64,000 nt of DNA from Leishmania infantum JPCM5 (lineage: Eukaryota; Euglenozoa; Kinetoplastea; Trypanosomatida; Trypanosomatidae): positions 568,001-632,000 of the forward strand of contig NC_009415.2 of the NCBI RefSeq assembly GCF_000002875.2, in the 5' to 3' direction. The position numbers and the translations under genes were made by a program. Of this stretch, positions 11,929 through 22,495 are shown in pieces. How positions within the stretch are numbered: the first letter of the stretch is position 1; each line of letters starts with the position of its first letter. Under the pieces are notes generated by a model, which ran no database searches, was not told the DNA's origin, and saw only the letters and a program-made list of their open reading frames with translations.

Positions 11929-13497
11929 TTACAAGGCAAAAAAAGAGCTCAGAGAGACGCTGGAAACGCTTCCGGAAGCAGCGTACTCGGTAGCTGTCGC
12001 TGAGTTCCGAGGGGCAAGTTGTGCCGGCAGGGTGCCCTTCGGCGGCAACACAAGAACGTCAATGGCCTGATAGCCCCACCCCTTCTTCGTCGCGATTGCC
12101 CTGCTCAGCAGGTTTGGGTTCTCTTCCACAGGTACGCCCAAGTTGTTCAGCATCGCTGCAGCCTCCTTGTCGTCCGAGGCCTTCTCCATCAGCTCCGCCG
12201 GGACAAACACCTCGACCTTGAACTGTACCCGCGACCCGGCCGGCAGGTTCACAAAGCCCCCGTTCGCCTCCATGTTCACATCGCCCGGCGAACGTTGCAG
12301 GCAGTTGTAATGGACAAAGACATCGCCCATCGTGACGGGTTGGCGGACGTGCGGAACACCCTTAATGTAAACGACGTCGTCCCCGTTGATTTCAGCACTC
12401 AGTGCCGCAGCGGCGTGCACATCACTTGCGAGAAGGAGAGGAGCGTCCTCGCTCGCCTTACCCTCCTTGTTGGCGCCGCTGCCTGTGTTGTCCCGAGGTC
12501 TCGCGTCTGGGGTGTGGCCCTGCTTCTCAGACGTGCTGATGGATCCTGGCGCCTTCGTCTCCTTCAGTTGCCTTGGTTTCAGTAGCGGGATAAGTTTGTA
12601 CGTGGCGGACACGAAGCCGTAACCGCGGATCGGGTTGAAGCGCTTCACACGACCTTCGTAGTGCACGCCGGCCTCGTAGCCCCTGCCAGCGTCGCCCTTG
12701 CGCACCACAGGTGTCGGGTGAGAGTCGAAGATGGGCCTGGCCGCACCGCTCGCTGGTGGCTTCACAATGCTGCTGTACTGCGGAGGAGGAGGCAAGTTCG
12801 CCGACGGTGCCGATGCCGACGCGTGTACAAGAGCCGCACCCGTTGAAATAAAGCTGCCCGCGGCGCTAAAGGATGGCGGTGCTCCAGGGAAGCACTGAGG
12901 CGCCATCTTCGACGTAGTCGAAGCGAAGGAGAACGAGCCAAGCGTGTCCTCGCTTATAGTGGCCAAGGCGGGAAGCTGCGACACCTCAGATATGCCCCCA
13001 GTTTGATAGACCGCCACGCGCGCCGCACTCACGTTAAGAAGGCCACCGCCGCCGGGCAGCATTGAGTAAGTTGAACTGCCCATCGACGCGCCAGAGGCGG
13101 TGTACGCAAGCGTGGCCCCAGAAGCCATCATGACGGGGGCGCCGGTCGCGGGTGCAAAGGTCTGCATCATGTAGTTAAGAGGCATCGCTACACCAGGACG
13201 ACCCATGATGTACATTTGGTTTGGGTCCATCATGGAAGGCATGACAGAGGCTGCCGCCGCTGCACCCTCACCTCCTTGCGCGATGAGCAGCTGCTGGGGA
13301 GGCGTGCCCAGAAGCGTATTTGTATCGAGCGACTGCGAGGCGGGAGTCGCCAGTGAAAGCTGCATCATCGTAGGCGTGGCACCCAAAACTGGAGCTCTAG
13401 CGGCTGTAGGTGGTGTTGCTGTTTGTGCCGCCGAGGCAGACGCTATGGACGGAGCGCCGTTCGAGGCAGCCGGAGAAGCCATGGAAAGCCAGTACAT
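11929..13497 (-). CDS. cold-shock-domain (split CSD) putative RNA-binding protein, 522 aa
   Basis: Second cold-shock-domain protein. The frame stays open to 13632 but only by a GTG. The first ATG after the predicted splice site (13711) is at 13497, which I take as the start; 13482 is a second possible ATG. With that start, the RNP1-like stretch KRFNPIRGYGFVS is at about 285-297, the RNP2-like DVFVHYN at about 392-398, and the last strand GYQAIDVLVLP at about 475-485. The domain is interrupted twice: about 95 residues between RNP1 and RNP2 (Lys/Ser/Gly/Ala-rich) and about 40 residues before the final strand. The N-terminal 280 residues are Ala/Ser/Pro/Met-rich and look disordered. The TAA stop is at 11929-11931. 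Its neighbour at 4868-6475 has the same arrangement, so an old tandem duplication is likely. The RNA-binding role comes from family knowledge; the insertions are visible directly. Confidence 0.87.
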   Translation of the reverse strand: MYWLSMASPAASNGAPSIASASAAQTATPPTAARAPVLGATPTMMQLSLATPASQSLDTNTLLGTPPQQLLIAQGGEGAAAAASVMPSMMDPNQMYIMGRPGVAMPLNYMMQTFAPATGAPVMMASGATLAYTASGASMGSSTYSMLPGGGGLLNVSAARVAVYQTGGISEVSQLPALATISEDTLGSFSFASTTSKMAPQCFPGAPPSFSAAGSFISTGAALVHASASAPSANLPPPPQYSSIVKPPASGAARPIFDSHPTPVVRKGDAGRGYEAGVHYEGRVKRFNPIRGYGFVSATYKLIPLLKPRQLKETKAPGSISTSEKQGHTPDARPRDNTGSGANKEGKASEDAPLLLASDVHAAAALSAEINGDDVVYIKGVPHVRQPVTMGDVFVHYNCLQRSPGDVNMEANGGFVNLPAGSRVQFKVEVFVPAELMEKASDDKEAAAMLNNLGVPVEENPNLLSRAIATKKGWGYQAIDVLVLPPKGTLPAQLAPRNSATATEYAASGSVSSVSLSSFFAL

Positions 13498-13710
13498 GGT
13501 CAGTGCGAGGGAGATGATGGACAATGGTTGCCTGAGCACGCAAGGGTGACGTATCGCCTGTTGTTGCCCGTCGTGAATGTGAGGTGAGCCTGATGCGCTG
13601 TCGCTTCCGTATCGTCCAACTGTCCAATCCACTGGCGAGGTATCTGCGCCTGTGCGTCCGTGAAGACACGCTCAAAGAAGTTCAAGTGAAACACGAAGAA
13701 GGTGCAAAGA

Positions 13711-13750
13711 CTGGACGCGTAAAAACAAGAACAGGAAAAAAAGAAGCCCG
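13711..13750 (-). promoter_or_regulatory. predicted trans-splice acceptor for the 11929-13497 gene
   Basis: A minus-strand tract of T/C (about 13748-13721) is followed by the first AG at 13712-13711. No AUG occurs in the resulting leader of about 214 nt before the ATG at 13497, which supports that start. Confidence 0.55.
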
Positions 13751-14164
13751 CGAAAACACCGAGTCTGCGGAGCAGGCAGCACCACTGGAGAATCGAAGGA
13801 AAAAAAGTACAGGTAGCGGTGGGAGAGGGGTCTCGAGCGTTTGGCTAATCGAACTTCAGAAAAAGGAAACAGACAAGAGCGTCAGATTCGGTGCGCACTC
13901 TCCCTCTTGCCTCCTTGAGTTTCCTCGATTCCAGCGTAAAGTGAACAAGCGAGGGTTGTTCCGTTGCACAACTCCGGTTGGCCCTACGCGTGTGGTGAAA
14001 CGCAGTGCAGGTTCTGAAGATCAGAAGCGAAGAGTAGCGATTCTTGTCCTGGCAGCGCAGAGGAAAAAAAAGCGTAAAAAGAGAGAGCGGCGCGCACGCA
14101 CAGAGAGGCGTCCTACTCAACAAGCAAAACCACAAGAGGGGCGACGAAACTTATTTGCAGTTTG

Positions 14165-14195
<31 letters not shown>
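14165..14195. repeat. composite (TA)n(TG)n microsatellite
   Basis: A TA run passes directly into a TG run. The same composite, of nearly the same length, recurs at 35079-35107. Confidence 0.93.
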
Positions 14196-17100
14196 ATCCG
14201 AGGTCGACCAAGGCAGCGCTAGAAGAAGACGGGCAAGACGAAATACGGCGCAATGTGGCGAAAAATAAGACGAGAAGGAAGAGAAGGAGCGAAGAAAGAG
14301 AGAGAAGAGAGAAGACACAACCCACAACATGAAGGACGCGCAAACCGAAAGAAGGCCGAAGAGGAAAGCGACCGCGCGAATATGTCAGCCTTCGCAACGC
14401 TCGCCTTCCGTTGATGTTGCGCGGGTTTTTGTTGACTTTCTCCTCTGTTCTCCGCGGCGCTTGAGAGAAATTTCTGCGTGCGTCTGAAGAGGGGGAAGGG
14501 GGAGGAGGGGGGAAGAGGAAGAGGAGGAGACGAGGAAAAGCAGTGCTAGCTTCAAGTGCTCTTCGGCGAAACGACCAACGGAACGAAACCCAAATACATA
14601 AGCAAACACAGAGAGAGGCAGACAGTGAAAAGGTAAAACCGGGGGGAGGGTCCATCGAACGGGCGGGCACAACACAACACACACCAAAACAAAAAAAAAG
14701 AAAAAGCAAACTTTTTCTGCGTTACACGGACAAAGGGAATGGGGGTGGGAAACAGAGGAGGAGGGAGTGGAGGTAGATGTGATGGTGATGGTGGTGGCGC
14801 AGCAGAGGGGGGAAGAGGCGAGGAATAACAATAACAAGGATACACGGAGAATAGAACAGCACACACTCGCACAAACAGACAGACAGAGCCTTCTCACCTT
14901 CACTCTGGCTTTTTATTGGGTGTGTTCCTTCGGGACAGAGGTGGAGGCGGGGGTGTATTTGCTTAGCGCTCCAGATGAGCTGCTGTTGTTTCTTTTTTCT
15001 CTTAGCTTCCGGTTACAGTCGTTGCCCTTCTTCCTCCGAGCCAACAAGGCTCTTCCTGACGCACTCACGAGCCACTGAAAGGAAGGGCGGAGTAGTATGC
15101 AGAAGACGAAGAGAGGGTGGGCTGGAGAGGCACAGAGGCTGGTCGGAGGTGGGGAAAGGGTGAAGGACTCCCTCTGTTTTACCCAAGGGGGACAAGATAA
15201 GAAAACACCCACAGTCGAGGCCAGAGAAACAGAGCTGGGAAACAAGAAAGCACAGCTTCAGAGAAAGTAAGCCGAACGAATACGACGAGGAAGAAAAAGT
15301 ATATATATGAGGAACTATATACACAGCACAGATGATGGAGGAAAAGAGATGAGGTGGGGGAGTAAAGAAGGCAGAGGAGGAGCTGCACCAAGATGGAGAA
15401 AAAAAAAAGAAAAAGAAAACTGTAGAAGAGCTGGTCGAAGCCCACGGGAACAAGACGGAGAGACTTTAGGGGTGAAAAGGGCGGAGATAGAGAGTGGTGT
15501 GTGTGTGTGCGTGCGTGCGTAAGAAAAGGGAGGAGACAAAGAGGTAAGCGATCCTACGCAACAACAACAGATATATAAAAAAAAAAACTAGGGCGAGAAA
15601 GAGTGGGCGCAGGCGTACAGGTAGTGTCGAGACGAACACGCGAGAGGCACAGCGCAGAAGCACCCACAGAAAAAAAAAACGAAAAGAAAGCACACCGCAA
15701 GCAGCCAAACGAATTTTACAGGAAAAAAAAAGAAAAATGAAAGTAGCAACCGATATAAACCAACAAAAAGATAACAGACAGAGCGGAAAGGGAGCGAGGA
15801 AGCAAGAGAGTGGGAAGGACACAAAGACGGACGATGTCAGCCGAGCGAACGCGAACGAAAAACGAGGGAGGGAGAGGAGTAACACACACAACAAAAACAA
15901 CAAAGGAACGTAAGGAGACAGGGAATGAGCGCGGTTCTCAATATTCACAAAAGCCCACAACGAAAAACGAAAGGCTGATGTTAAGCGATGCTCACAACAA
16001 GACGAGACACTTGCGGATATTGATTTCCCTTCTCTTGCTTGCTTGCTGCGCCTCCCACACGCACAACTGCAGACAGTGACAGGATTGTCCGCTCAGCCGT
16101 GTTCGTATCGTTCTGTGTTGAAGCTTTCGTTCGGGGTTTTGCTTGCACGCAAAATTTGTCCCCACCACTACTAGAGGAAAATATAGCCAATCCAAACAGC
16201 CGTAAAGTCAAGCACGAAAAAAAAAAGAAGGGGAGAAAAAAAAATATGAAACACGAAGACGCAGCACAACACAGAGGAGAGCTAGACCCCAAACTGGATC
16301 GAAACAAAGGCGACGAAGTAGACAACGCGGGGCACTGAGGTGCGGACGGAAATACGCGAGCAGGCAAGCGGGAAGGGAGGGAGTGGAGCGTGGGGGGGGG
16401 GGCCACAGGCAGCCGAAGAAACGTAGGCGCGCACGCTCAGCAATGCACGGCAGCTGTCAGCGACAGGATAGTCAACCGCCGTGATGGGATTCGGAGGAGC
16501 GAGCGCGGGTTTGGCGTCACAAATCGAGCAGGAAAGGGCGGAGCTGAAGAGGCCGTGTGCACAAAGTGAGCGGGACGGGGAGGCGAGTGGTGCTCGTACT
16601 CGGGCGTGCTTGGAGGGAGAGGAGAGAGGGGGTGGTGTCCCAGTGCGTGTGCACGACCACAGGCACGAGAACACCACGCGACAGAGACCAGAGTCGCGAT
16701 CCCTCCAGAGCAATAACAAAACACTTGTGGAAGGCCCGATCCGCTATCTGCAGAGCCATACAAAAAAAAAAAGAAACAGGCCGTCGTCAAGCTGAAGAAT
16801 GAAAAAGAGAGAGGCACATAAAGGATGTGGTGGCGACAGAAAGCCTAACGGCAACACCGAAAGGACAGTCACCAAATCGCAAACAAGTGAAACGAGAGCC
16901 AGACAACAACAGAGCCCGTCTCTCTCTTTTTTTTTTACTGCCGCGGCAGCGGCGCCTGGAACTGATACGAAGAAAAGCAGAAGTAGGGGGATGGAAAGGG
17001 GCTCGAATCACAGAAAGCGTCACGTTTCGACAGAGAAAGAAAGGGTGAAACGGTTTTCGTTATCCTTCTATCTTCTGGCAGGCTGTAAAAAAAAAAGAGA

Positions 17101-19838
17101 GCAACAATGACAATCAGAGCCTAAAACTGTCAAAGAACAACAACGAAACGCAGGAGAGAGACGCATTCACGCGAGCACACGAAAAAGAATAAGTAAAGGA
17201 AAGAGGGAATGAGAAGTTCAACGTGAAAACGTCACTCTCCGGATAAGAAAAGAAAAAAAAAACAAGATAAAAACGCCAGAAAAAATGCGAGGGGAGGAAA
17301 AGGGTTCGCCGTGGTGCAAAACGCCCAACAGAAAAGGAAAGAAGAAGAAGCGTCCACCAACCCCCTTTTTCAAAAGCGTTTTTTTTTGTTTCCTGCTAAA
17401 AAATGAGGACTTTGTTCCGTGAGTGTATCGTTGGGTTTTTTTTGGCTGCCTTTTACGTTCCTTCGCTTCCCTCTCGTACGGTGGAATTTGGCCAGACCCG
17501 TTTTTTGCTTGTTGTGTGTGTGCGTGTCTGTGTACGCGCGCTCACAGAGGGTTTATGTATGCGTAATGGCCGATCGAACGTTTTGCTTGTCTTTTGGCGT
17601 GTGCCCGGCGATGGAAGGGGAGAGAGAGAGGGGGAAAGCGGGGAGGAGGGGGAGGTGCAGCGGGACGACTCTGCTGCTCTACGGAGAAAGTCGTGCGCTG
17701 CGTAACGATGATGAAAGAGACACGGTATACGAAAGTCAAACACGAAAGGAGCCACGGTGGCGATCCTAGTGGAACGAAATTAAAAATAAATTTTAATATA
17801 AAAGAAGACGTGAGAGTCTGCAGCGAAGGCACTCGGCAGATACACGGGGACGGGCAGGGGAGGCAGAGAGCCGACTCCACAACGATTGGGAATAAGAAGA
17901 ACTCACGCGCACGAACAAGAAAACAAAAAAGAAAAAAGAGTTGGAAAATTCCGTGGCGTAGTTTGCGCCTCCCTCGTTCTCTGCCTTTTGCGTATGCCCC
18001 TCTTCCGTTTTCAGTGCTTGACTCTGCGACGCTTTCCTGGCGTAGGGATGCCCCTTTGGAACGCGTTTGGGTGGGAATGGGTGCAGGTGGCAGAGTAGGA
18101 TGTGCTGAACGCGGGTGTCCACTGTCGTTTGACTTCGCTTCACGTACTGCTGCTCAGCTGCCGTCTCGCCTGCCTGTAAATATGCGCGCTGCGTCTCGGT
18201 TTCCTGCTCTATCGTCCTCTTCCAAGGGTGAGTTTCGTGTGATGTGGAAAACGGGAAGCGGGACGACAGGGAGGGGCAGGCGTGTTTGCCACGGCGTACT
18301 CCTGTCGTTTCTGTGCGACGGCTCGGTCAATATTTGGCTTCCGCCTGCAGGGTGGAGCCTTGGTAGGCGGCGAGCAATCGATTGACGGCCCGGAGACACA
18401 CACAAAAAGACGATGAGGGAGGAGAGATCGAGAGAGAGAGAAAGTTGGGGAGGGGGAGGAAGGAAGAAGCGAGAGAAACGCACGCAAGAGGACACTCAGA
18501 GATATTGACAGAGAGAGAGCGACAGGCACACAAGAAAATGGCGGAAGAGTGAGACAAAGGCAGAAAAGATCAGAGAGCTGTGCGGATTTCTTAGCGAGGC
18601 GCGACGCGGACTCAGACGCAAAGACAAGGACGCAAGACACCTACGAGAATGCGTGAACGGAGGAAATCCAGAGAAAGGGGTGGGGGATGACGAAAACAAA
18701 AAAGAGAAACAAGCAAAAAAAAAGCAAGGAAAGGAGAATCCAGCGAGGCGAAAAGGGCACGGAGCCGTGACTTCAGAGAGAAAGAAACGAGGCGTAGAGC
18801 AGGCGCGTGGCGAGAGGGGCAGCCAAGCAAACAATCCTGATCCTCTCTGCGATGCTGGTGAGAGGAGACGGAGGTAGAAGGACGAGAAGCGGACGGTTCT
18901 TCGGTGAAAAGATTACAATATCCAAAAGACAAAAAAAGAAAACGAGAACGAATCGCACAATAAAAAGAGAGAAGACGGACGTGCTGTGAACTACACAGAA
19001 CAAAGATGTGGGGAGGGTGTGGGTGTGTTGGGAAGAGGGAAGGGAGGGGCCCACGAAATGCACGGAGAGATAGAGTCCGCGATGGCAGGACTGCGGGGGT
19101 GGGGAGGCGACACAGAGTAAACGAAAAAGGGAGGTCGCGCAGGAGCGGGCGTCTTTCTTTGCGTTCTTCAACGTTGTCGCTGTTGTTTGGCTGTCGTTGT
19201 TTTTCTTTTTTGTCCGCCTTCGCTCTCTTCCTCTGCACAATAACACCCCCAACACGAAGACAGACGGGCCGCGCTGGACAAGGGGCGTCGGCCCACCACG
19301 TTTGCAGACCAGCTGCACCTTCCCTTTGTTTTCTTCGCCTTTTTTTTCTCGGGGAGAGGGGGAGGAGGAGGGGGGTCAAGCAGGGGCAGGAGGGGGCAGG
19401 AGGGGGCGAAGACGACGTGGAGAAACAAGGCAAAATACACACCGAGAGAGGCGGTGTGTAAAAGGCGGAATAGTGGAGCAGAGCCCTTAATGTGCGCGGT
19501 CGACTCTCTTGTGGCTGTGGTGGTTGTCGCAGTTACGAAATGAGTACGGATGTGCCCCTGAGCAGCACACACGCGGAAAAACAGGAACTTGGAAGAACGT
19601 GCCGGCTAAGCTGCAGTCGTGCGCGTCATCAATGTCGCTGAACGCTCCCACCTTTGCCTTTTTTTTCTTCGTTGGTCCCCCTGCGGCAGTGTTGAAGAGA
19701 GTGGGGCAGGGGAGGCGTGAAGAACGCTCGACTGGAGAAAAAGAAAGGGGTGAGGAGAAACGGAAACGGAAAAGAGGGAGGCCCGCAACTATGAGAGGAG
19801 ACAAATCGAATCAGGCGCCAGGTCGTTGTGCGTATGTT

Positions 19839-19864
19839 TGTGTGTGTGTGTGTGTGTGTGTGTG
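19839..19864. repeat. (TG)13 microsatellite
   Basis: Perfect TG run, about 600 bp downstream in transcription direction of the 338-aa coiled-coil gene. Confidence 0.93.
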
Positions 19865-20455
19865 ACTGTTGGTGGTGATGTATGTTCACTCTTATTGATC
19901 TGCGGAGTACGAACACAAAACCAAAACGGAGATTAGTGCATTTGTTTGTGGTGCGAGAACGGAAGAAGAGTTCGCGTACGCTTTCACGTGCGCACGTATA
20001 AGAAAGGAGAGGAAGCAGCGCGTCCGTAAAGGCAAGAAGAGGCGTGAAGGAGTGCTAGCAGCGGCTGTTAAGAGTGGTGTGAACAGGTACGGTGAGTTGG
20101 TGCCTGCGCAACTCGTGCTGGGAAGACCCAGTGACCAAACGATCCATAAGTGGCAAAAAACAGCGCGGGGCACGCTAAACTGCAACCGCTGCAAGCACAA
20201 CATCCAGTTTAGCGAGACGAGGCAAACGTGCTTCTGTGCAGCTGAATAGGTCGCATAGACTCTCCTTGAGGGCTTTTTGAGGATGCACATCAGAAAGCAG
20301 TGTTGGAATTCAAAGAAACGGGACATCGACAGAACTCTGTCCATGGACCTCTAGCAGAGTAAAAAGCAGTAGAAGCGCTTGCACAATCTCTGATGATAAA
20401 CTTCTCCAACGTTCTCTCTCCCCCACGCCACCCCACCCCTCTCCTTCGGTATCTG

Positions 20456-21472
20456 TCACGAGAAGCCGTCAAAAAGGTCGCACGCGCACCTCTGGCACTG
20501 CCGGAGCACGCCTCCACCAGCTCCACTTGCGGCGTCATTCAACGCGTCATGGTACGCCTTTTGCTCTCGCTGCTGCGCTGCGTCGGCTCCCTCAATCTCT
20601 TGGCAGAGCAGCAAGACCTGGCGTTTCAGATCCACGCGAAGGGCCTCGAGCCTCGCTTGCTCCGCAGCCTGCTGAGTCTCAGCGGCTTTGTGGGCAGCCG
20701 CCTGCTCAGACCGCCGCCTCCTCGCCTCAGAGCGCCTATCTGCTTCACTGAGAAGAGGCACACTCCCAGTGCACTCGTCGCCCTCAGCGTTTAGCTCTTC
20801 CCCATTGCCGTCGCTAGCTAGTCCTGACGCTGCAGCAGCTTCATGGTCGCGCTTGGCTCCCAGAGGTTGGTCATTGCCTGCGGTGGAGTCTCCGTTTGGA
20901 TCGGTGGTCGTATCAAACCGGCCGGCAGCTTTCAGTGCTGCTAACTCTGCCTTTAGCTCCTCCAGATGCCGTGTGGACGCCCTCAAAGCCTCTGCTTGGG
21001 AGACACGCCCCTGCTGGAGTTGCGCAAGCTGGCATCGAAGATTTTCCAGGCTGTTCTGCGGCTGCAAAAACTGCGCAATGAATGCGTGTACCTGTGCCGC
21101 TCGAAGCCCGTACTGTCGACGGAGCGCCTTGACGTCCGCTTTCAGCGTATCCACCCGCTCGGTGAGCTTCACGCGGGGCTCTTTCAGATGCTGGATGTGG
21201 GCCGCCGTCGCGGCAATGGCCTCGCGTTGATGCCGCGTGTGATGCAGCATTTTTAGCTTTTCCGCTTGAAGTGCTTCCCGTCGCTGACGAGTGGCGCTGT
21301 TGGGGGCGCTGTCCGCTTTTAGGCAGTCCACCTCTAGCGTCAAATCGCTTAGCAGCTGCGCCGTTGCGCGGAGGCGCCCCTCATCTCGCTGGAGCGACTG
21401 CTGGGCTTGATCTAGCGCGTCGTGGAAGCTGCGCAGAGCATCTCCAGCGGCTGCGTCCAAGTTTCCGAGCAT
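20456..21472 (-). CDS. hypothetical coiled-coil protein, 338 aa
   Basis: No family recognised. Residues 1-185 are almost continuous heptad-like helix rich in Leu, Ala, Gln, Arg and Glu. A linker (about 186-240) is rich in Asp/Gly/Asn/Ala, and a second charged Ala/Glu/Arg helix runs to about 315. The protein ends with a Gly-rich turn and a Cys-rich tail (CQRCACDLFDGF), a CxxC pair that might bind metal but has no visible partner pair. The ATG is at 21472 and the TGA at 20456-20458. It is the last of three consecutive coiled-coil genes; structural or cytoskeletal roles are common for such proteins in trypanosomatids, but that is inference. An out-of-frame AUG at 21507 overlaps the start. Confidence 0.8.
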   Translation of the reverse strand: MLGNLDAAAGDALRSFHDALDQAQQSLQRDEGRLRATAQLLSDLTLEVDCLKADSAPNSATRQRREALQAEKLKMLHHTRHQREAIAATAAHIQHLKEPRVKLTERVDTLKADVKALRRQYGLRAAQVHAFIAQFLQPQNSLENLRCQLAQLQQGRVSQAEALRASTRHLEELKAELAALKAAGRFDTTTDPNGDSTAGNDQPLGAKRDHEAAAASGLASDGNGEELNAEGDECTGSVPLLSEADRRSEARRRRSEQAAAHKAAETQQAAEQARLEALRVDLKRQVLLLCQEIEGADAAQQREQKAYHDALNDAASGAGGGVLRQCQRCACDLFDGFS

Positions 21473-21507
21473 CCTGTGGCACTTGCCCCGTGCCAGAGCA
21501 GTCTCAT
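21412..21507 (-). promoter_or_regulatory. overlapping upstream ORF at the start of the 338-aa gene
   Basis: An AUG at 21507 opens a 31-codon frame in another register that runs past the main ATG (21472) and stops at 21412. If the splice site is near 21543, this AUG would be met first. Either translation of the main frame is damped, or the real splice site lies closer to the gene. Confidence 0.35.
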
Positions 21508-21542
21508 AGACTGAGCGAAGCTGTGAGGACGTACAAATGTGG

Positions 21543-21605
21543 CTTGGCGTGCGTTGATATGACGGCGGTCAGCAGACATGGAAAAGAAGACGGAAAGAGA
21601 GAGAC
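21543..21605 (-). promoter_or_regulatory. predicted trans-splice acceptor for the 20456-21472 gene
   Basis: A minus-strand pyrimidine tract (about 21605-21577, CT-rich) is followed by the first AG at 21544-21543, giving a leader of about 70 nt. Confidence 0.45.
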
Positions 21606-22495
21606 CGCCTAGGTGAAAACACAGGAGCTCTCGAGGAAAAGCCGCGATGAAGTGTCCTGTGGATACAGGCGAGTGCATCAATTCGAAGCGCAAGAGCAAA
21701 AGGGGCGCGGGTATAGAAGCCATAAACGCGAATAAGCGCACGGCATCAGAAGAAGCGCCGGCATAGGGCAGGCCCTGTGATCAGAGAATAGGCATTGAGC
21801 GACAGAAAGCCGGCACGCCGTCCATTTACACCGGCGCTGCCCCCTGTACAGCAGCCACCTCACGTCATATGTGAAATGGGGCACGTGGCGTCTTGGCGCA
21901 CGTGCATCCTCGGGTGCGTGCTGCGTTCGGATACCGATTTGCCAAGCTCCCGATGCTGGTGCGTCCAGCTCCGACTCTCGGAGTACTGTGATCGGCTGCG
22001 CTAGTATTTACCCACATGAATCCCTGTGCAGAGCACAAGATAGGCAGGTACACACTCTTGCAAGAGCGAGAGAAGAGCCAACAACAACAACCAAAAAAAA
22101 AACAAAGGGCAGAGCGAAAATGGCAAGCATGCACAAACGCAAGAAAAAAAAAACAGAAAGGTGTGGGGGGCTGGGCTGCACTCCACGCAGATGATCCGCC
22201 ACGGACGAAGATCAGAAGCGCTTCGCTGTTTGTCGGCTTTTGTGTTGGTGCCGTTTGGATGCAATAAAAGTGAAATAAAATGACGATGGCGGTGATGTCT
22301 AAGATGGGGTTCGAATAACGAAACAACGTAAAGGTACAGACAAAAAGAAAAAAAAGGGGTGTGAGATGGAAGCGTCGCAAGGTCGTCGTCTGTTCGGCTG
22401 TGCGGCAAGTGCCACGTGAAGCAGGGGGCACGGCGACGCACGTCCTTCATGGAATCACGGGCGCGTGCAGTACCAAAACTACACCGTCAGTGGCT
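21606..22495. other. spacer between the 338-aa and 1480-aa coiled-coil genes
   Basis: About 0.9 kb with no supported gene. It contains A-rich tracts on plus (about 22086-22155 and 22340-22360). Presumably it is the 3' UTR of the 1480-aa gene plus intergenic sequence. Confidence 0.6.

Larger units (their letters stand above)
13498..20455. other. 7-kb non-coding spacer
   Basis: No gene I can support. The plus strand carries long GA- and A-rich stretches, a composite (TA)n(TG)n repeat at 14165-14195, a G/T run near 15497-15520 and a TG run at 19839-19864. The part nearest 13.5-13.7 kb is the leader of the 11929-13497 gene, and the part below 20455 is the 3' UTR of the 338-aa coiled-coil gene. 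A frame on plus at 19899-20249 reads rather like a protein but lacks an ATG (see rejected). Confidence 0.6.

Noticed and set aside
19899..20249. Protein-like frame on plus (ending NCNRCKHNIQFSETRQ)
   Set aside because: It has no ATG and sits in the 3' flank of a minus gene on the wrong strand. Lys/Arg/Glu richness is expected from purine-rich DNA. A BLASTP hit would change this.
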